From Pseudomonas gozinkensis (GTDB lineage: Bacteria; Pseudomonadota; Gammaproteobacteria; Pseudomonadales; Pseudomonadaceae), in assembly GCF_014863585.1 (NCBI RefSeq), contig NZ_CP062253.1, positions 4,304,501 to 4,368,500 of the forward strand: a DNA stretch of 64,000 bases, read 5' to 3'. Each line of letters begins with the position of its first letter. The first letter of the stretch is position 1. The notes under the pieces were generated by a model, which had not been told where the DNA came from, searched no databases, and was given only the letters and a program-made list of their open reading frames with translations. Below are positions 1 through 10,209 of the stretch, piece after piece. The position numbers were made by a program, and so were the translations under genes.

Positions 1-1
1 C

Positions 2-2383
2 AACAACAGCGCGGGCTCGGTCGGCGCGGCCACCGGCGGCGCATCGTTCGCCGACATGCGCGGCATCGGCGCGAACAAGACGCTGGTGCTGCTCAACGGT
101 CGCCGGCTGGCCAACAACGCCCTGTCGGGCACCAACTCGGCCGGCGGCGCGGTGGATCTGAACATGATCCCGTTTGCCGCGATCGAGCGCGTGGAAGTGC
201 TGCGCGACGGCGCCTCGGCCCTGTATGGGACCGACGCCATCGGCGGCGTGATCAACTTCATCACCAAGAAATCCATGACCGACGGCCAGCTCACCCTCGG
301 CGGCGAAACCCCGACCCACAGCGGCGGCGGTGCGACCAAGGACATGAGTGCCAGTTGGGGTTACGGCGACCTGGAGCAGGACCGCTTCAACGTGCTCGGC
401 GTGTTCAACTACAACAAGCAGCAGAACCTCGACGCCAACGACCGCTCCTTCGCCCGCGACTACGTGCCCGGCCGTGGCCTGGACCAGACCTCCGGCACCG
501 CGTTTCCCGGCAACTACAGCCAGAACGGCAACGCCACCAACCCGCTGGCCAACAGCAATTGCAACGGTCCCAACCTGGTGGCCCGCGACGGCCTCTGCCG
601 CTTCAGCACCCGCGAATACATCGACCTGGTGCCGCAGACCGAGAAGACCTCGTTCTTCGGCAAGACCACCGGCAAACTGGCCGACGACCACAACGTCAAC
701 CTCGAATACTTCTGGTCGCGCAACAACAACGCCACCGCTGTCGGCCCGGCGCCATTGACCGGCCTGAGCCTGGATTCCTCCTCGCCCTACTACCCCGGCA
801 ACGGCATCACCCCGGCGCCCACCGGTTTCGCCCTCGACCCGACGCAACCGGTGGACGTGAACTGGCGCGAAACCGCCGCCGGCCCGCGCGAATCGAAAGA
901 CCAGAACACCAGCCAGCGCTTTCTGCTGAGCTTCGACGGTCTGGTCGGCGGCTGGGATTACAACGTCGGCGCCTCGTACAACCAGAACAAGATCGTCTCC
1001 AGCGTCACCAGCGGCTACGTCAGCGATCAGGCGATGATCGACGGTCTGGCCAGCGGCCTGCTCAACCCGTTCGGCCCGCAGACCAGCGCCGGTCAGCAGT
1101 ACATCGACCAGGCCATGTACCACGGTGCCTATTCCACGGCGGTCGGGCGGGTCGCCGGTTTCGACGGGCGGATCAGCCGCGAGATCGGTGACTGGTTCGG
1201 TGCCGGCCCGTCGGGTCTGGCGCTCGGTGGCGAGTACCGCAAAGAGAAATTCCACCAGGACTTCGAGTCATTTGCCGGCGACATCCAGAGCCTGGGCATC
1301 GACCCGGCCGGCAGCGTCGAAGGTGACCGCAGCGTGAAAGCCGCCTACGCGGAAATCAACGTGCCGGTGCTCGACAGCCTGGAATTGTCCGCCGCCGTGC
1401 GTCACGACAAATACAGCGACTTCGGCAGCACCACCAACCCGAAATACTCGTTCCGTTATCAGCCGCTCAAGGAACTGGTAGTGCGCGGCGCCTACAGCGA
1501 AGGCTTCCGCGCGCCGTCGCTGTATGAGTTGTATTCGCCGCGCAGCATCACCTACACCCAGGGCTACTACAACGACCCGGTGCTGTGTACCGGCGGCGTG
1601 GTGCAACCGGGCGGCAACGGCGGGCGCGATTGCGGTCAGCAGTTCCTCAACCAGATCGGCGGCAACGAAGACCTGGCCCCGGAAAAGGCGCGCAACGTGA
1701 CGCTGGGCTTCGTCTATCAACCGGTCAGCAATCTGTCCGTGGGCCTGGATTTCTGGTGGATTCACATCTCCAACCAGATCCAGCCGTTCCCGGAATCCAC
1801 CGTGTTCGATCAGGCCGGCAGCTACCCGGACCGCTTCGTGCGCAACGCCGACGGCACGCTCAATTACATCGTCACCGGCAACGCCAACCTCGGCATCGTC
1901 GAAACCAACGGCGTCGATGTGTCGCTGGACTATCGCTTCCCGAACACGCCGTACGGTCAATTCGGTATGGGTCTGCAAGGCACCTATGTCGACGAGTACG
2001 ACTTCCAGAGCACCATCAAGGGCCCGTTCACCGACAAGGTCGGCGACTTCAAGGGCGACGGGGTGATTGCCCGCTGGAAACACAACCTGACCGGTTCCTG
2101 GACCTTCGGCGCAGCCCGTGCGGCGCTGACCAACCGTTTCACCACCGGCTACAACGACTACGACCGCGAGACCAACGCACGGGTCGCGTCGTACTCGGTG
2201 TGGGACCTGTCGGCCGGCTACACCTTCGACAAGGTGCTGGACGTCGATGCCGGGGTGAAGAACCTGTTCGACCGCGATCCGCCGTTCTCCAACCAGGCCT
2301 ACAACTTCCAGAGCGGCTATGACCCGCGCTACACCGATCCGCTGGGCCGCACGCTGTTTGCGCGCATGACGTATCACTTCTAA
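2..2383 (+). CDS. TonB-dependent outer-membrane receptor (5' end outside window)
   Basis: The reading frame is already open at base 2, so signal peptide, TonB box and the start of the plug lie upstream of the window; about 793 residues are visible. The first visible part is plug-like: a stretch reading LVLLNGRRL, then IERVEVLRDGASALYGTDAIGGVINF, the usual plug signature of TonB receptors. The rest is a beta-barrel of alternating aromatic strands ending in TYHF, a typical outer-membrane C-terminus. It would import a ligand across the outer membrane using TonB energy. It lies 148 bases upstream of a Yej-type peptide ABC importer on the same strand, suggesting the two may handle the same peptide-like substrate; that link is inference. 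The ligand is unknown. Confidence 0.9.
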   Translation, partial: NNSAGSVGAATGGASFADMRGIGANKTLVLLNGRRLANNALSGTNSAGGAVDLNMIPFAAIERVEVLRDGASALYGTDAIGGVINFITKKSMTDGQLTLGGETPTHSGGGATKDMSASWGYGDLEQDRFNVLGVFNYNKQQNLDANDRSFARDYVPGRGLDQTSGTAFPGNYSQNGNATNPLANSNCNGPNLVARDGLCRFSTREYIDLVPQTEKTSFFGKTTGKLADDHNVNLEYFWSRNNNATAVGPAPLTGLSLDSSSPYYPGNGITPAPTGFALDPTQPVDVNWRETAAGPRESKDQNTSQRFLLSFDGLVGGWDYNVGASYNQNKIVSSVTSGYVSDQAMIDGLASGLLNPFGPQTSAGQQYIDQAMYHGAYSTAVGRVAGFDGRISREIGDWFGAGPSGLALGGEYRKEKFHQDFESFAGDIQSLGIDPAGSVEGDRSVKAAYAEINVPVLDSLELSAAVRHDKYSDFGSTTNPKYSFRYQPLKELVVRGAYSEGFRAPSLYELYSPRSITYTQGYYNDPVLCTGGVVQPGGNGGRDCGQQFLNQIGGNEDLAPEKARNVTLGFVYQPVSNLSVGLDFWWIHISNQIQPFPESTVFDQAGSYPDRFVRNADGTLNYIVTGNANLGIVETNGVDVSLDYRFPNTPYGQFGMGLQGTYVDEYDFQSTIKGPFTDKVGDFKGDGVIARWKHNLTGSWTFGAARAALTNRFTTGYNDYDRETNARVASYSVWDLSAGYTFDKVLDVDAGVKNLFDRDPPFSNQAYNFQSGYDPRYTDPLGRTLFARMTYHF

Positions 2384-2401
2384 GGATCGAGCACTGCATA
2401 A

Positions 2402-2497
2402 CCCTGTGGGAGCTGGCTTGCCAGCGATGGCGTCGTGTCAGCCGACATCGACTGCACTGACATACCGCTATCGCTGGCAAGCCAGCTCCCACATGGG
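2402..2497. repeat. REP-type intergenic palindrome
   Basis: Two inverted arms read CTGTGGGAGCTGGCTTGCCAGCGA and, about 45 bases later, TCGCTGGCAAGCCAGCTCCCACA. It is the first of nine copies of this element type in the window, here between the receptor and the yejA-type gene. Confidence 0.85.
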
Positions 2498-2531
2498 TCC
2501 TTGTTCTTTCAGAGGTTTGAGGAGTGATCTC

Positions 2532-4403
2532 ATGAGCTTTTTGCGCAACATGGCCGGCCTGCTGCTCGGCAGCGCGCTGCTGTGCAACGCGGTATCTGCG
2601 CTCGCCGGCGGCAGCTACGCGATGACGGTGTACGGCGAGGCGCCGAAATACCCCGCCGGTTTCCGGCACTTCGATTTCGTCAATCCCGATGCCCCCAAGG
2701 GTGGCTCGCTCAGCCGCGCTTCGATGGAGATCGGTCAGTACAACTACATCACCCCGTATGCCGATCAGGGCATTTCCGTAGTGCAGATCAATGACTGGGT
2801 GTATTCGCCGCTGGCGTTCCGCTCGCTGGACGAGCCCTACACCGTCTACGGTCTGGTGGCGCAAACCATGGAGCGCGATCCCGGCGGTCTGTGGGTGCGT
2901 TTCCACCTGAATCCCGAGGCGCGTTTCGCCGACGGCACACCGATCACCGCCGAGGACGTGCGCTACACCTTCGAGCTGTTGATGACCAAGGGCAGCCTGA
3001 GTTATCGCCAGCAATACGCCGATGTGCAGGACGTGCTGATCGAAGGTCCGCGACAGATTCGCTTCACCTTCAAGAACAACCTCAACCGCACGCTGGCGCT
3101 GGATCTGGCGTCGTTGCGACCGGTGCCCGAGCACTGGTGGAAAACCCGCGACTTCGCCAACGGCGGAGGCTTCGAACCCCCGCTGGGCAGCGGCCCGTAT
3201 CGAGTGAGCAAGGTCGACGCGGGGCGCAGCATCGGTTTCCAGCGCGATCCGGATTGGTGGGGCAAGGACCTGCCGGTCAGTCGCGGGATGTACAACTTCG
3301 ACAGCCTGACGGTGAATTTCTACGGCGACACCGACGTCGCCCGGCAACTGCTGCAGGCCGGCGCGTTCGACTACAACCGCGAGTTTTCCTCGTCCGGCTA
3401 CGTGGTCGGCTACGACAGCCCGGCCCTGCGTGACGGTCGCCTGCAACAGGCGATTCTCGCCCCGGACAAACCGACCAGCGCCCAGGGTTTTGTGTTCAAC
3501 CTGCAGAACCCGTTGTTCAAGGATCGCCGCGTGCGTCAGGCGCTGAGCCTGTTGTGGGATTTCGAGTGGACCAACAAGCAGATGATGCGCGGCTTCTACG
3601 TGCGCCAGAACAGCTACTGGCCGAAGAGTGAAATGGCCGCCACCGCCCTGCCCGATGCAGGGGAACTGGCGATCCTCGAACCGCTGCGCGGACAGATTCC
3701 GGACGAGGTTTTCAGCCGGGTCTATCGGGCGCCGAAAACCGATGGCAGCGGCTACATCCGCGACAAGCAGTTGCAGGCCCTGAAGCTGCTGGCCGAAGCC
3801 GGATGGACGCCGAAAAACAATCGGCTGGTGAACGCCGCCGGCGAGCCATTCGAGTTCACCTTCCTCGACGGCCAGGGTGGTTTCGACCGCATGCTGCTGC
3901 CCTACAAACGCACCCTGGCGCAGATCGGCATCACCCTGAATCTGCGGCGTATCGATTCGGCGCAGTACATCAACCGGCTCAACGCCCGGGACTACGACAT
4001 GATCGTCACCAGTTTCCCCCGCAGCGGCGATCCGATCGTCTCGCCGGGCCGCGAGTTGTACAGCCTGTATGCCTCACAGAGCGCCACACAAGTCGGCAGC
4101 TCCAATTCGATGGTGCTGGCGGACCCTGCGGTGGACCGGCTGATCGACGGCCTGGTCCAGGCCAATACCCGCGACGCCATGGTGCGTTACGCCCGCGCCC
4201 TCGACCGGGTGCTGCAATGGGGTGACTACATGATTCCCAACTACTACTCCAAAGGCACGCCGACGGTGTATCAGAACCGCTTCGGCAGGCCGCCGGTGCA
4301 GCCGATTTACAGCGAAGGCCTCGACACCTGGTGGGAGGTCTCGGCCAAGCCGCTGACCAATCAGCAGATGAGTGCTCTGCACTCGCTCGCGGGGGGCCAA
4401 TGA
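2532..4403 (+). CDS. yejA: Periplasmic peptide-binding protein of a Yej-type ABC importer
   Basis: A 623-residue extracellular solute-binding protein of family 5 (SBP_bac_5). The first ~25 residues form a Sec signal peptide ending near SALA-GG. The mature protein opens with a stretch of YejA type (YGEAPKYP, then [13 protein letters not shown]), followed by the family core ([16 protein letters not shown]). I chose the ATG at 2532, preceded by GAGGAGTG; the open frame extends upstream but would run through the REP palindrome. E. coli YejA is about the same size and feeds YejBEF with oligopeptides and microcin C-like compounds. The gene is followed directly by two permeases and a double ATPase, so the set is a complete importer. 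The substrate here is not determined. Confidence 0.9.
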   Translation: MSFLRNMAGLLLGSALLCNAVSALAGGSYAMTVYGEAPKYPAGFRHFDFVNPDAPKGGSLSRASMEIGQYNYITPYADQGISVVQINDWVYSPLAFRSLDEPYTVYGLVAQTMERDPGGLWVRFHLNPEARFADGTPITAEDVRYTFELLMTKGSLSYRQQYADVQDVLIEGPRQIRFTFKNNLNRTLALDLASLRPVPEHWWKTRDFANGGGFEPPLGSGPYRVSKVDAGRSIGFQRDPDWWGKDLPVSRGMYNFDSLTVNFYGDTDVARQLLQAGAFDYNREFSSSGYVVGYDSPALRDGRLQQAILAPDKPTSAQGFVFNLQNPLFKDRRVRQALSLLWDFEWTNKQMMRGFYVRQNSYWPKSEMAATALPDAGELAILEPLRGQIPDEVFSRVYRAPKTDGSGYIRDKQLQALKLLAEAGWTPKNNRLVNAAGEPFEFTFLDGQGGFDRMLLPYKRTLAQIGITLNLRRIDSAQYINRLNARDYDMIVTSFPRSGDPIVSPGRELYSLYASQSATQVGSSNSMVLADPAVDRLIDGLVQANTRDAMVRYARALDRVLQWGDYMIPNYYSKGTPTVYQNRFGRPPVQPIYSEGLDTWWEVSAKPLTNQQMSALHSLAGGQ

Positions 4404-4404
4404 C

Positions 4405-5469
4405 ATGTGGCGTTATCTGAGTCGACGTCTGTTGCTGATCATCCCGACGCTGCTGTGCATTCTGGTGGTCAACTTCGTCATCGTGCAGGCCGCGCCCGGC
4501 GGCCCGGTGGAACAGGCCATCGCCCGCCTGCAAGGCTTCGGCGGGCACAGCATGGGCGGCGCCAGCGAGGTCACCGCGATCGGCGGTGCCGGGCGCAGCA
4601 GCCGTGGCCTGGACCCGGCGCTGATCGAAGAGATCAAGCACCACTACGGCTTCGACAAGCCGATGCACGAACGCCTGTGGCTGATGCTCAAGAACTATGC
4701 GCAACTGGACCTGGGCAGCAGTTTCTTTCGCGGTGCGAAGGTCACCGATCTGATCGTACAGAAGCTGCCGGTGTCGCTGTCCCTCGGCCTGTGGGCGACC
4801 TTGATCACCTACCTGATCTCGATCCCGCTGGGCATTCGCAAGGCGATCAAAAACGGCAGCGCATTCGATGTGTGGAGCAGCACGGCGATCATTGTCGGTT
4901 ACGCGATGCCGGCGTTTCTGTTCGCGATCCTGTTGATCGTAGTGTTCGCCGGGGGCAGCTACGTCAACTGGTTTCCGGTACAGGGGCTGGTCTCGGACAA
5001 CTTCGACAGCCTGAGCCTGTTGGGCAAGCTCGGCGACTACCTCTGGCACCTGGTGCTGCCGGTGACCGCGCTGGTGATCGGCGGTTTTGCGACGCTGACG
5101 ATCCTGACCAAAAACAGCTTCCTCAACGAGATCAGCCGTCAATACGTGATCACCGCGCGCGCCAAGGGCCTGACCGAAAGACGCGTGCTCTACGGCCATG
5201 TGTTTCGCAACGCGATGCTGCTGGTGGTGGCCGGTGTGCCGTCGGCATTGATCGAGGTGTTTTTCGCCGGCTCCCTGCTGATCGAAACCATCTTCAACCT
5301 CGACGGCCTCGGGCGCATGAGCTACGAAGCGGCGGTGTCGCGGGACTACCCGGTGGTGTTCGGCACGCTGTTTCTGTTCACCCTGTTCGGCCTGTTGATC
5401 AAGCTGATCGGCGACCTCTGCTACACCCTGCTCGACCCGCGCATCGACTTCTCGGCGAGGACTGCCTGA
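4405..5469 (+). CDS. yejB: Peptide ABC transporter permease, YejB type
   Basis: A 354-residue inner-membrane permease starting one base after the stop of the binding-protein gene. The N-terminus ([17 protein letters not shown]) is the first membrane helix, followed by a periplasmic insert of about 110 residues and a five-helix BPD_transp_1 domain. The EAA loop that contacts the ATPase is seen as [22 protein letters not shown]. It pairs with the next gene product to form the membrane channel. The stop overlaps the next start by one base (TGATG), so translation is probably coupled. Confidence 0.92.
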   Translation: MWRYLSRRLLLIIPTLLCILVVNFVIVQAAPGGPVEQAIARLQGFGGHSMGGASEVTAIGGAGRSSRGLDPALIEEIKHHYGFDKPMHERLWLMLKNYAQLDLGSSFFRGAKVTDLIVQKLPVSLSLGLWATLITYLISIPLGIRKAIKNGSAFDVWSSTAIIVGYAMPAFLFAILLIVVFAGGSYVNWFPVQGLVSDNFDSLSLLGKLGDYLWHLVLPVTALVIGGFATLTILTKNSFLNEISRQYVITARAKGLTERRVLYGHVFRNAMLLVVAGVPSALIEVFFAGSLLIETIFNLDGLGRMSYEAAVSRDYPVVFGTLFLFTLFGLLIKLIGDLCYTLLDPRIDFSARTA

Positions 5470-6491
5470 TGTTCACACTCTCCCCTCTGGGCCGGCGGCG
5501 CATCGCGCAATTCAAGGCCAACCGTCGCGGGCGCTGGTCGCTGTGGCTGTTCATCGGGCTGTGCCTGATCTGCCTCGGCGGCGAATTGATCGCCAACGAC
5601 AAGCCACTGGTGATCCGCTACCACAACGCTTTCTACTTCCCGATCCTCAGCGATTATCAGGAAACCGATTTCGGCGGCGAGCTGCCGTTCCAGCCGGATT
5701 ACGCCAGCAGTTACGTACACAAACTGATCGAGGATCAGGGCGGCTGGATGCTGTTCCCGCCGATCCCGTTCAGCTACGACACGGTCAATTACGACCTCAC
5801 CGAACCGGCGCCGAGCCCGCCGTCCTCCAGCAACTGGCTGGGCACCGACGATCAGGCGCGGGACGTGTTGGCGCGGGTGATTTTCGGCACGCGGATTTCG
5901 ATTCTGTTTGCGCTGATTCTCACCGCCGTCAGTGCGCTGGTCGGCATCGTCGCCGGGGCGTTGCAGGGTTATTACGGCGGCTGGGTCGACTTGCTCGGGC
6001 AACGGGTGCTGGAGATCTGGTCAGGGCTGCCGGTGCTGTACCTGCTGATCATTTTGTCCGGGTTCGTCTCGCCGAGTTTCTGGTGGCTGCTGGGGATCAT
6101 GGCGCTGTTTTCCTGGCTGGCACTGGTGGACGTGGTGCGCGCCGAGTTCCTGCGCGGCCGCAGCCTGGAATACGTCAAGGCTGCACGAGCCCTGGGCCTG
6201 ACGGACAGCGAGCTGATGCGCCGGCACATTCTGCCCAACGCCATGACCTCCACCCTCACCTACCTGCCGTTCATTCTGACCGGCGCCATCGCCACCCTCA
6301 CCGCGCTGGATTTTCTCGGCTTCGGCATGCCCGCCGGCACCGCGTCGCTGGGTGAACTGATCGGACAGGCCAAGCGCAATCTGCAAGCGCCGTGGCTGGG
6401 GCTGACGGCGTTTTTTGCCCTGGCGCTGATTCTGTCCCTGCTGGTGTTTATCGGCGAAGCCTGCCGTGACGCGTTCGATCCGCGATCCTGA
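5469..6491 (+). CDS. yejE: Peptide ABC transporter permease, YejE type
   Basis: A 340-residue partner permease. It has an N-terminal helix after a basic stretch, a large periplasmic segment with the YejE-like run on LPFQPDYASSYV, and a C-terminal BPD_transp_1 domain. The EAA loop reads VKAARALGLTDSELMRRHILPNA. The ATG at 5469 overlaps the stop of the upstream permease by one base. Order and spacing match the enterobacterial yejABEF operon, supporting assignment as the second half of the heterodimeric channel. Confidence 0.92.
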   Translation: MFTLSPLGRRRIAQFKANRRGRWSLWLFIGLCLICLGGELIANDKPLVIRYHNAFYFPILSDYQETDFGGELPFQPDYASSYVHKLIEDQGGWMLFPPIPFSYDTVNYDLTEPAPSPPSSSNWLGTDDQARDVLARVIFGTRISILFALILTAVSALVGIVAGALQGYYGGWVDLLGQRVLEIWSGLPVLYLLIILSGFVSPSFWWLLGIMALFSWLALVDVVRAEFLRGRSLEYVKAARALGLTDSELMRRHILPNAMTSTLTYLPFILTGAIATLTALDFLGFGMPAGTASLGELIGQAKRNLQAPWLGLTAFFALALILSLLVFIGEACRDAFDPRS

Positions 6492-6505
6492 TCCCCGGAG
6501 CTGAA

Positions 6506-8140
6506 ATGACCGATAACCTGATTGAAATCCGCGACCTGCGCGTCGCCTTCGCCGGGCATGAAGTGGTGCACGGCGTGAACCTCGACATCCGCCGTGGCGA
6601 GTGCCTGGCACTGGTCGGCGAGTCCGGCTCGGGCAAGTCGGTGACGGCGCACTCGATCCTGCGCTTGCTGCCAGGCAAAACTGTCAGCAACACGGGCAGC
6701 ATCCGCTACAACGGCGTGGATTTGCTGCACGCCAGCGAGCAGCAGATGCGCAGCTTGCGCGGCAACCGCATCGCGATGATTTTCCAGGAGCCGATGACCT
6801 CGCTGAACCCGCTGCACACGGTGGAAAAACAGATCAGCGAAGTGCTGGAGATCCACAAGGGACTCAAGGGCCGCGCCGCGCGCCAGCGCACGCTCGATCT
6901 GCTGGAGCTGGTGGGCATTCGCCAACCGTTGCAGCGCTTGAAGGCCTATCCGCACCAGCTCTCCGGCGGCCAGCGGCAACGAGTGATGATCGCCATGGCG
7001 CTGGCCAACGAGCCGGAATTGCTGATTGCGGATGAGCCGACTACAGCGCTGGACGTGACCGTGCAGCAGAAGATTCTCGAGCTGCTGATCGAGTTGCAGC
7101 AACGCCTCGGCATGTCGCTGCTGTTGATCAGTCATGACCTCAATCTGGTGCGGCGCATCGCCCAACGGGTGTGCGTGATGCGCCACGGAGAGATCGTCGA
7201 ACAAGCCGATTGCGAAACGCTGTTCCGCAACCCGCAGCATCCTTACAGCCGCCTGCTGATCGAGGCGGAACCGTCGGGCGCGCCGGTGCCGAGTCGCTAC
7301 GATCACAACCTGCTGGAAGTGGACGATCTGAAAGTCTGGTTCCCGCTGCCCAAGGCGTTGTTCAGCCGCACCCAGGAATACATCAAGGCCGTGGACGGCG
7401 TGAGTTTCCGGCTGCAACGGGGCAAGACCCTGGGGATTGTCGGCGAGTCTGGGTCGGGCAAGTCGACGCTGGGCCAGGCGATTCTGCGGCTGGTGGAATC
7501 CGAGGGCGACATTCGCTTCGGCAACAAGCAATTGAGCTTGCTCAATCAGCGTTTGATGCGTCCGTTGCGCCGGCAGATCCAGGTGGTATTCCAGGACCCG
7601 TTCGGCAGCCTCAGCCCACGGATGTCGGTGCAGCAGATCATCGCCGAAGGCCTGCTTACACACGGCATCGGCACGGCCGAGGAACGTGAGGCAGCGGTGA
7701 TCCGCGTGCTGGAGGAAGTCGGCCTCGATCCGCAGAGCCGCCATCGTTATCCCCACGAATTCTCCGGCGGCCAGCGCCAGCGCATTTCCATCGCCCGGGC
7801 GCTGGTGCTGGAACCGGCGCTGATTCTGCTCGACGAACCGACCTCCGCGCTGGATCGCACAGTGCAGAAACAGGTGGTGGAATTGCTGCGGCAGTTGCAG
7901 ATCCGCCATGGGCTGACGTACCTGTTCATCAGCCATGACCTGGCGGTGGTGCACGCGCTGGCGCACGACTTGATGGTGATCAAGGACGGCAAGGTGGTGG
8001 AACAGGGAGCGTCGCGCCAGATTTTTGCGGCGCCGCAGCATGCGTATACCCAGGAACTCCTGAAAGCCTCCGGCCTGAAGCCTGACAAAGATCCCTGTGG
8101 GAGCGAGCTTGCTCGCGAATGCGGGGTGTCAGCCACATAA
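6506..8140 (+). CDS. yejF: Peptide ABC transporter ATP-binding protein (fused double ATPase), YejF type
   Basis: A 544-residue protein with two complete ABC ATPase halves, as in E. coli YejF. The first half has Walker A GESGSGKS near residues 38-45 and signature LSGGQ near 152; the second has Walker A near 313-320 and signature FSGGQ near 420. Each half has a Walker B ending in DEPT and a switch histidine in SHDL. It hydrolyses ATP on the cytoplasmic face to drive peptide import. The last 16 or so codons, including the stop, are supplied by a REP palindrome that starts at 8093, so the C-terminus has been replaced or extended by the repeat. Confidence 0.93.
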   Translation: MTDNLIEIRDLRVAFAGHEVVHGVNLDIRRGECLALVGESGSGKSVTAHSILRLLPGKTVSNTGSIRYNGVDLLHASEQQMRSLRGNRIAMIFQEPMTSLNPLHTVEKQISEVLEIHKGLKGRAARQRTLDLLELVGIRQPLQRLKAYPHQLSGGQRQRVMIAMALANEPELLIADEPTTALDVTVQQKILELLIELQQRLGMSLLLISHDLNLVRRIAQRVCVMRHGEIVEQADCETLFRNPQHPYSRLLIEAEPSGAPVPSRYDHNLLEVDDLKVWFPLPKALFSRTQEYIKAVDGVSFRLQRGKTLGIVGESGSGKSTLGQAILRLVESEGDIRFGNKQLSLLNQRLMRPLRRQIQVVFQDPFGSLSPRMSVQQIIAEGLLTHGIGTAEEREAAVIRVLEEVGLDPQSRHRYPHEFSGGQRQRISIARALVLEPALILLDEPTSALDRTVQKQVVELLRQLQIRHGLTYLFISHDLAVVHALAHDLMVIKDGKVVEQGASRQIFAAPQHAYTQELLKASGLKPDKDPCGSELARECGVSAT

Positions 8141-8187
8141 ATGCTGGCTGACACTACGCCATCGCGGGCAAGCCCGCTCCCACAGGG
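8093..8187. repeat. REP-type palindrome overlapping the 3' end of yejF
   Basis: Left arm CCCTGTGGGAGCGAGCTTGC, right arm GCAAGCCCGCTCCCACAGGG. The left arm is translated as the last residues of the double ATPase, whose TAA is at 8138-8140. Confidence 0.85.
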
Positions 8188-8307
8188 ATTGCAGTGTTTT
8201 CAAAATTATTTGTCGGGCCACTGCATCCAAACGCCTTCGTCACGGGTAGTCCCTGTAACAGCCCTCTTTCGGCTGTCAGCGGTTTACCCTTTTTCGGAGA
8301 AACACTG

Positions 8308-8829
8308 ATGAACATCACACAACTGATCGGCCTCACCGGTTTGCTCGCCGTCGCTTCGACAAGTTTTGCCCAAAGCAGTTATCCCGACGCGATCAAGGTG
8401 CCGGACGGCCACAAGATCGCGATGGAAACCACCGGGGTCGGCGAGATCACCTACGAATGCCGGGACAAGGCCAATGTCGCCGGCCAGACCGAGTGGGTGT
8501 TCGTCGGCCCGAAAGCGGTGCTCAATGATCGCAGCGGCAAACAGGTCGGCACCTACTTCGGCCCGCCCGCCACCTGGCAAGCGCAGGACGGCTCGAAAGT
8601 CACCGGCACGCAACTGGCCGTTGCGCCATCGAGCCCGGGCAACCTGCCCTATCAACTGGTCAAGGCCAATCCCGCTGAGGGCAAAGGCGCCATGAGCGGC
8701 GTGAGCTACATCCAGCGTGTCGCGCTCAAGGGCGGCGTGGCGCCGGGCAGCGAATGCACGGCGGCGAACAAGGGTAAACAGGAAGTGGTGAAGTACCAGG
8801 CCGACTACATTTTCTGGGCGGCGAACTGA
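8308..8829 (+). CDS. DUF3455 family exported protein
   Basis: A 173-residue protein with a short signal peptide (MNITQLIGLTGLLAVASTSFA, cleavage before QSSYPDAI). The mature part matches what I recall of DUF3455: a VPDGHKIAMETTGVGEITYECR opening, a WVFVGPKAVL block and a cysteine near the end (GSECTAANKGKQEVVKYQADYIFW). Function is not established. The ATG follows a good GGAGAAA ribosome site. It lies 21 bases upstream of the ECF sigma gene and probably shares its transcript. Confidence 0.8.
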   Translation: MNITQLIGLTGLLAVASTSFAQSSYPDAIKVPDGHKIAMETTGVGEITYECRDKANVAGQTEWVFVGPKAVLNDRSGKQVGTYFGPPATWQAQDGSKVTGTQLAVAPSSPGNLPYQLVKANPAEGKGAMSGVSYIQRVALKGGVAPGSECTAANKGKQEVVKYQADYIFWAAN

Positions 8830-8850
8830 GCCTGACTGGACGTTTGGCCG

Positions 8851-9405
8851 ATGCTTGCTAGATTGCAGGACATGCCATTGCCCGAAACCGCGTTCGATTA
8901 CGAAGCCCGCCTCGCCGCCTGTGCCCGCGGCGAGCGCGGGGCCCTGCGCGAATTGTATGTGCAGGAAAGTCCGCGGCTGCTGGGTGTGGCCCGGCGTCTG
9001 GTGCGTGACACGGCGCTGGCCGAAGACATCGTTCACGACGCGTTCATCAAGATCTGGGCTGGTGCGGCGGGTTTCGATCCGGCGCGCGGTTCGGCCCGGG
9101 GCTGGATGTTCAGCGTGACCCGGCATCTGGCGCTGAATGTGTTGCGCAATCACAGTCGGGAAATACCGTTACTCGAAGACGACGACGCACTCCATGTCGA
9201 TGACGCATTCGACGCACAGGCCAATTCAGCGCGCATCCACCGCTGCCTGCATCAACTGGAACCGCAACGCCGCCGCTGCATCCTTCACGCCTACGTCGAC
9301 GGTTACAGCCACGCGCAGATCGCCCAACGCCTCGACACGCCGCTGGGCACCGTCAAAGCCTGGATCAAGCGCAGCCTCAATGCGTTGCGGGAGTGCATGG
9401 GATGA
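8851..9405 (+). CDS. ECF-type RNA polymerase sigma factor
   Basis: A 184-residue sigma-70 family protein with region 2 (LVRDTALAEDIVHDAFIKIW, then ARGWMFSVTRHLALN) and a region 4 helix-turn-helix (YSHAQIAQRLDTPLGTVKAWIKRSLNALR). An alternative ATG lies seven codons in, at 8872. Its stop overlaps the start of the anti-sigma gene (ATGA at 9402-9405), so the two are translationally coupled, the standard arrangement for sigma factors held by a membrane partner. Pairing with an RskA-type anti-sigma suggests control by a membrane or envelope signal. The target promoters cannot be read from this window. Confidence 0.92.
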   Translation: MLARLQDMPLPETAFDYEARLAACARGERGALRELYVQESPRLLGVARRLVRDTALAEDIVHDAFIKIWAGAAGFDPARGSARGWMFSVTRHLALNVLRNHSREIPLLEDDDALHVDDAFDAQANSARIHRCLHQLEPQRRRCILHAYVDGYSHAQIAQRLDTPLGTVKAWIKRSLNALRECMG

Positions 9406-10097
9406 CCACCGAATCGGCGCAGGAACGCGATGAACTGGCCAGCGAATACGTGCTCGGCACCCTCTCGGCCGAAGCGCGCGCCGAGGTGCAACGGCGCTTG
9501 CCCAACGAGCCCGAGCTGCAAGCGGCGGTGGATGCCTGGGAACGGCGTCTGCTGGAACTGACCGACCTCGCCCCGGCGCATCAGCCCTCGTCGCAGTTGT
9601 GGCAGCGCATCGAACGCAGTGTCGGGCAACTCACCCACAAGAGGGCGCCAGAGATTTCCTGGTGGAACCGTCTGTCGCTGTGGCGCGGATTGAGCGCTGC
9701 CGGGTTGGCCGCGACTTTGTTGCTGGGTTCGATCCTGTTGACCCAGACCACACCGAAACCGAGCTTTCTGGTGGTGCTGGTCGCCCCACAGGACAAGGCG
9801 CCGGGCTGGGTGATCCAGGCCAGCAGTCCACGGGAGATTCAGTTGATTCCGCTGGGCGTGGTCGAGGTGCCAACCGACAAGGCGCTGGAGTTCTGGACCA
9901 AGGCCGACGGCTGGCAAGGCCCGGTGTCGCTGGGGCTGGTCAAGCCGGGGCAGGCGCTGTCGATCCCGCTGGACAAACTGCCACCGCTGCAACCGAACCA
10001 GTTGTTCGAGCTGACGCTGGAAGGCGCCAGCGGTTCGCCGATCGGCAAACCCACCGGGCCGATCCAGGCGATTGGCCGCGCGGTGAAGGTGCTTTGA
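9402..10097 (+). CDS. RskA-type membrane anti-sigma factor
   Basis: A 231-residue protein. The N-terminal cytoplasmic part (ELASEYVLGTLSAEARAEVQRRL) is the zinc-less anti-sigma fold seen in RskA/ChrR-like proteins. One membrane helix follows at about residues 94-113 (LSAAGLAATLLLGSILL), then a periplasmic RskA domain with EIQLIPLGVVEVP and a C-terminal GSPIGKPTGPIQAIG motif. It overlaps the sigma gene by four bases. It should bind and silence that sigma until an envelope signal triggers proteolysis; the mechanism is known for the family and not shown here. Confidence 0.88.
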   Translation: MTTESAQERDELASEYVLGTLSAEARAEVQRRLPNEPELQAAVDAWERRLLELTDLAPAHQPSSQLWQRIERSVGQLTHKRAPEISWWNRLSLWRGLSAAGLAATLLLGSILLTQTTPKPSFLVVLVAPQDKAPGWVIQASSPREIQLIPLGVVEVPTDKALEFWTKADGWQGPVSLGLVKPGQALSIPLDKLPPLQPNQLFELTLEGASGSPIGKPTGPIQAIGRAVKVL

Positions 10098-10209
10098 CAA
10101 ACCATCATCGGCGTCGATGTTCACCATCACGTCAATGAAGTTCTCTTAAAAACTCCCGGGCGTAACATCCGCTCCATACCAAACAAACAACACCCCCGGA
10201 GCAAAAATC

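Noticed and set aside
6260..8041. 593-codon minus-strand frame opposite yejF
   Set aside because: Antisense to a clear double ATPase; composition rich in His, Gln and Arg with no recognisable domain.
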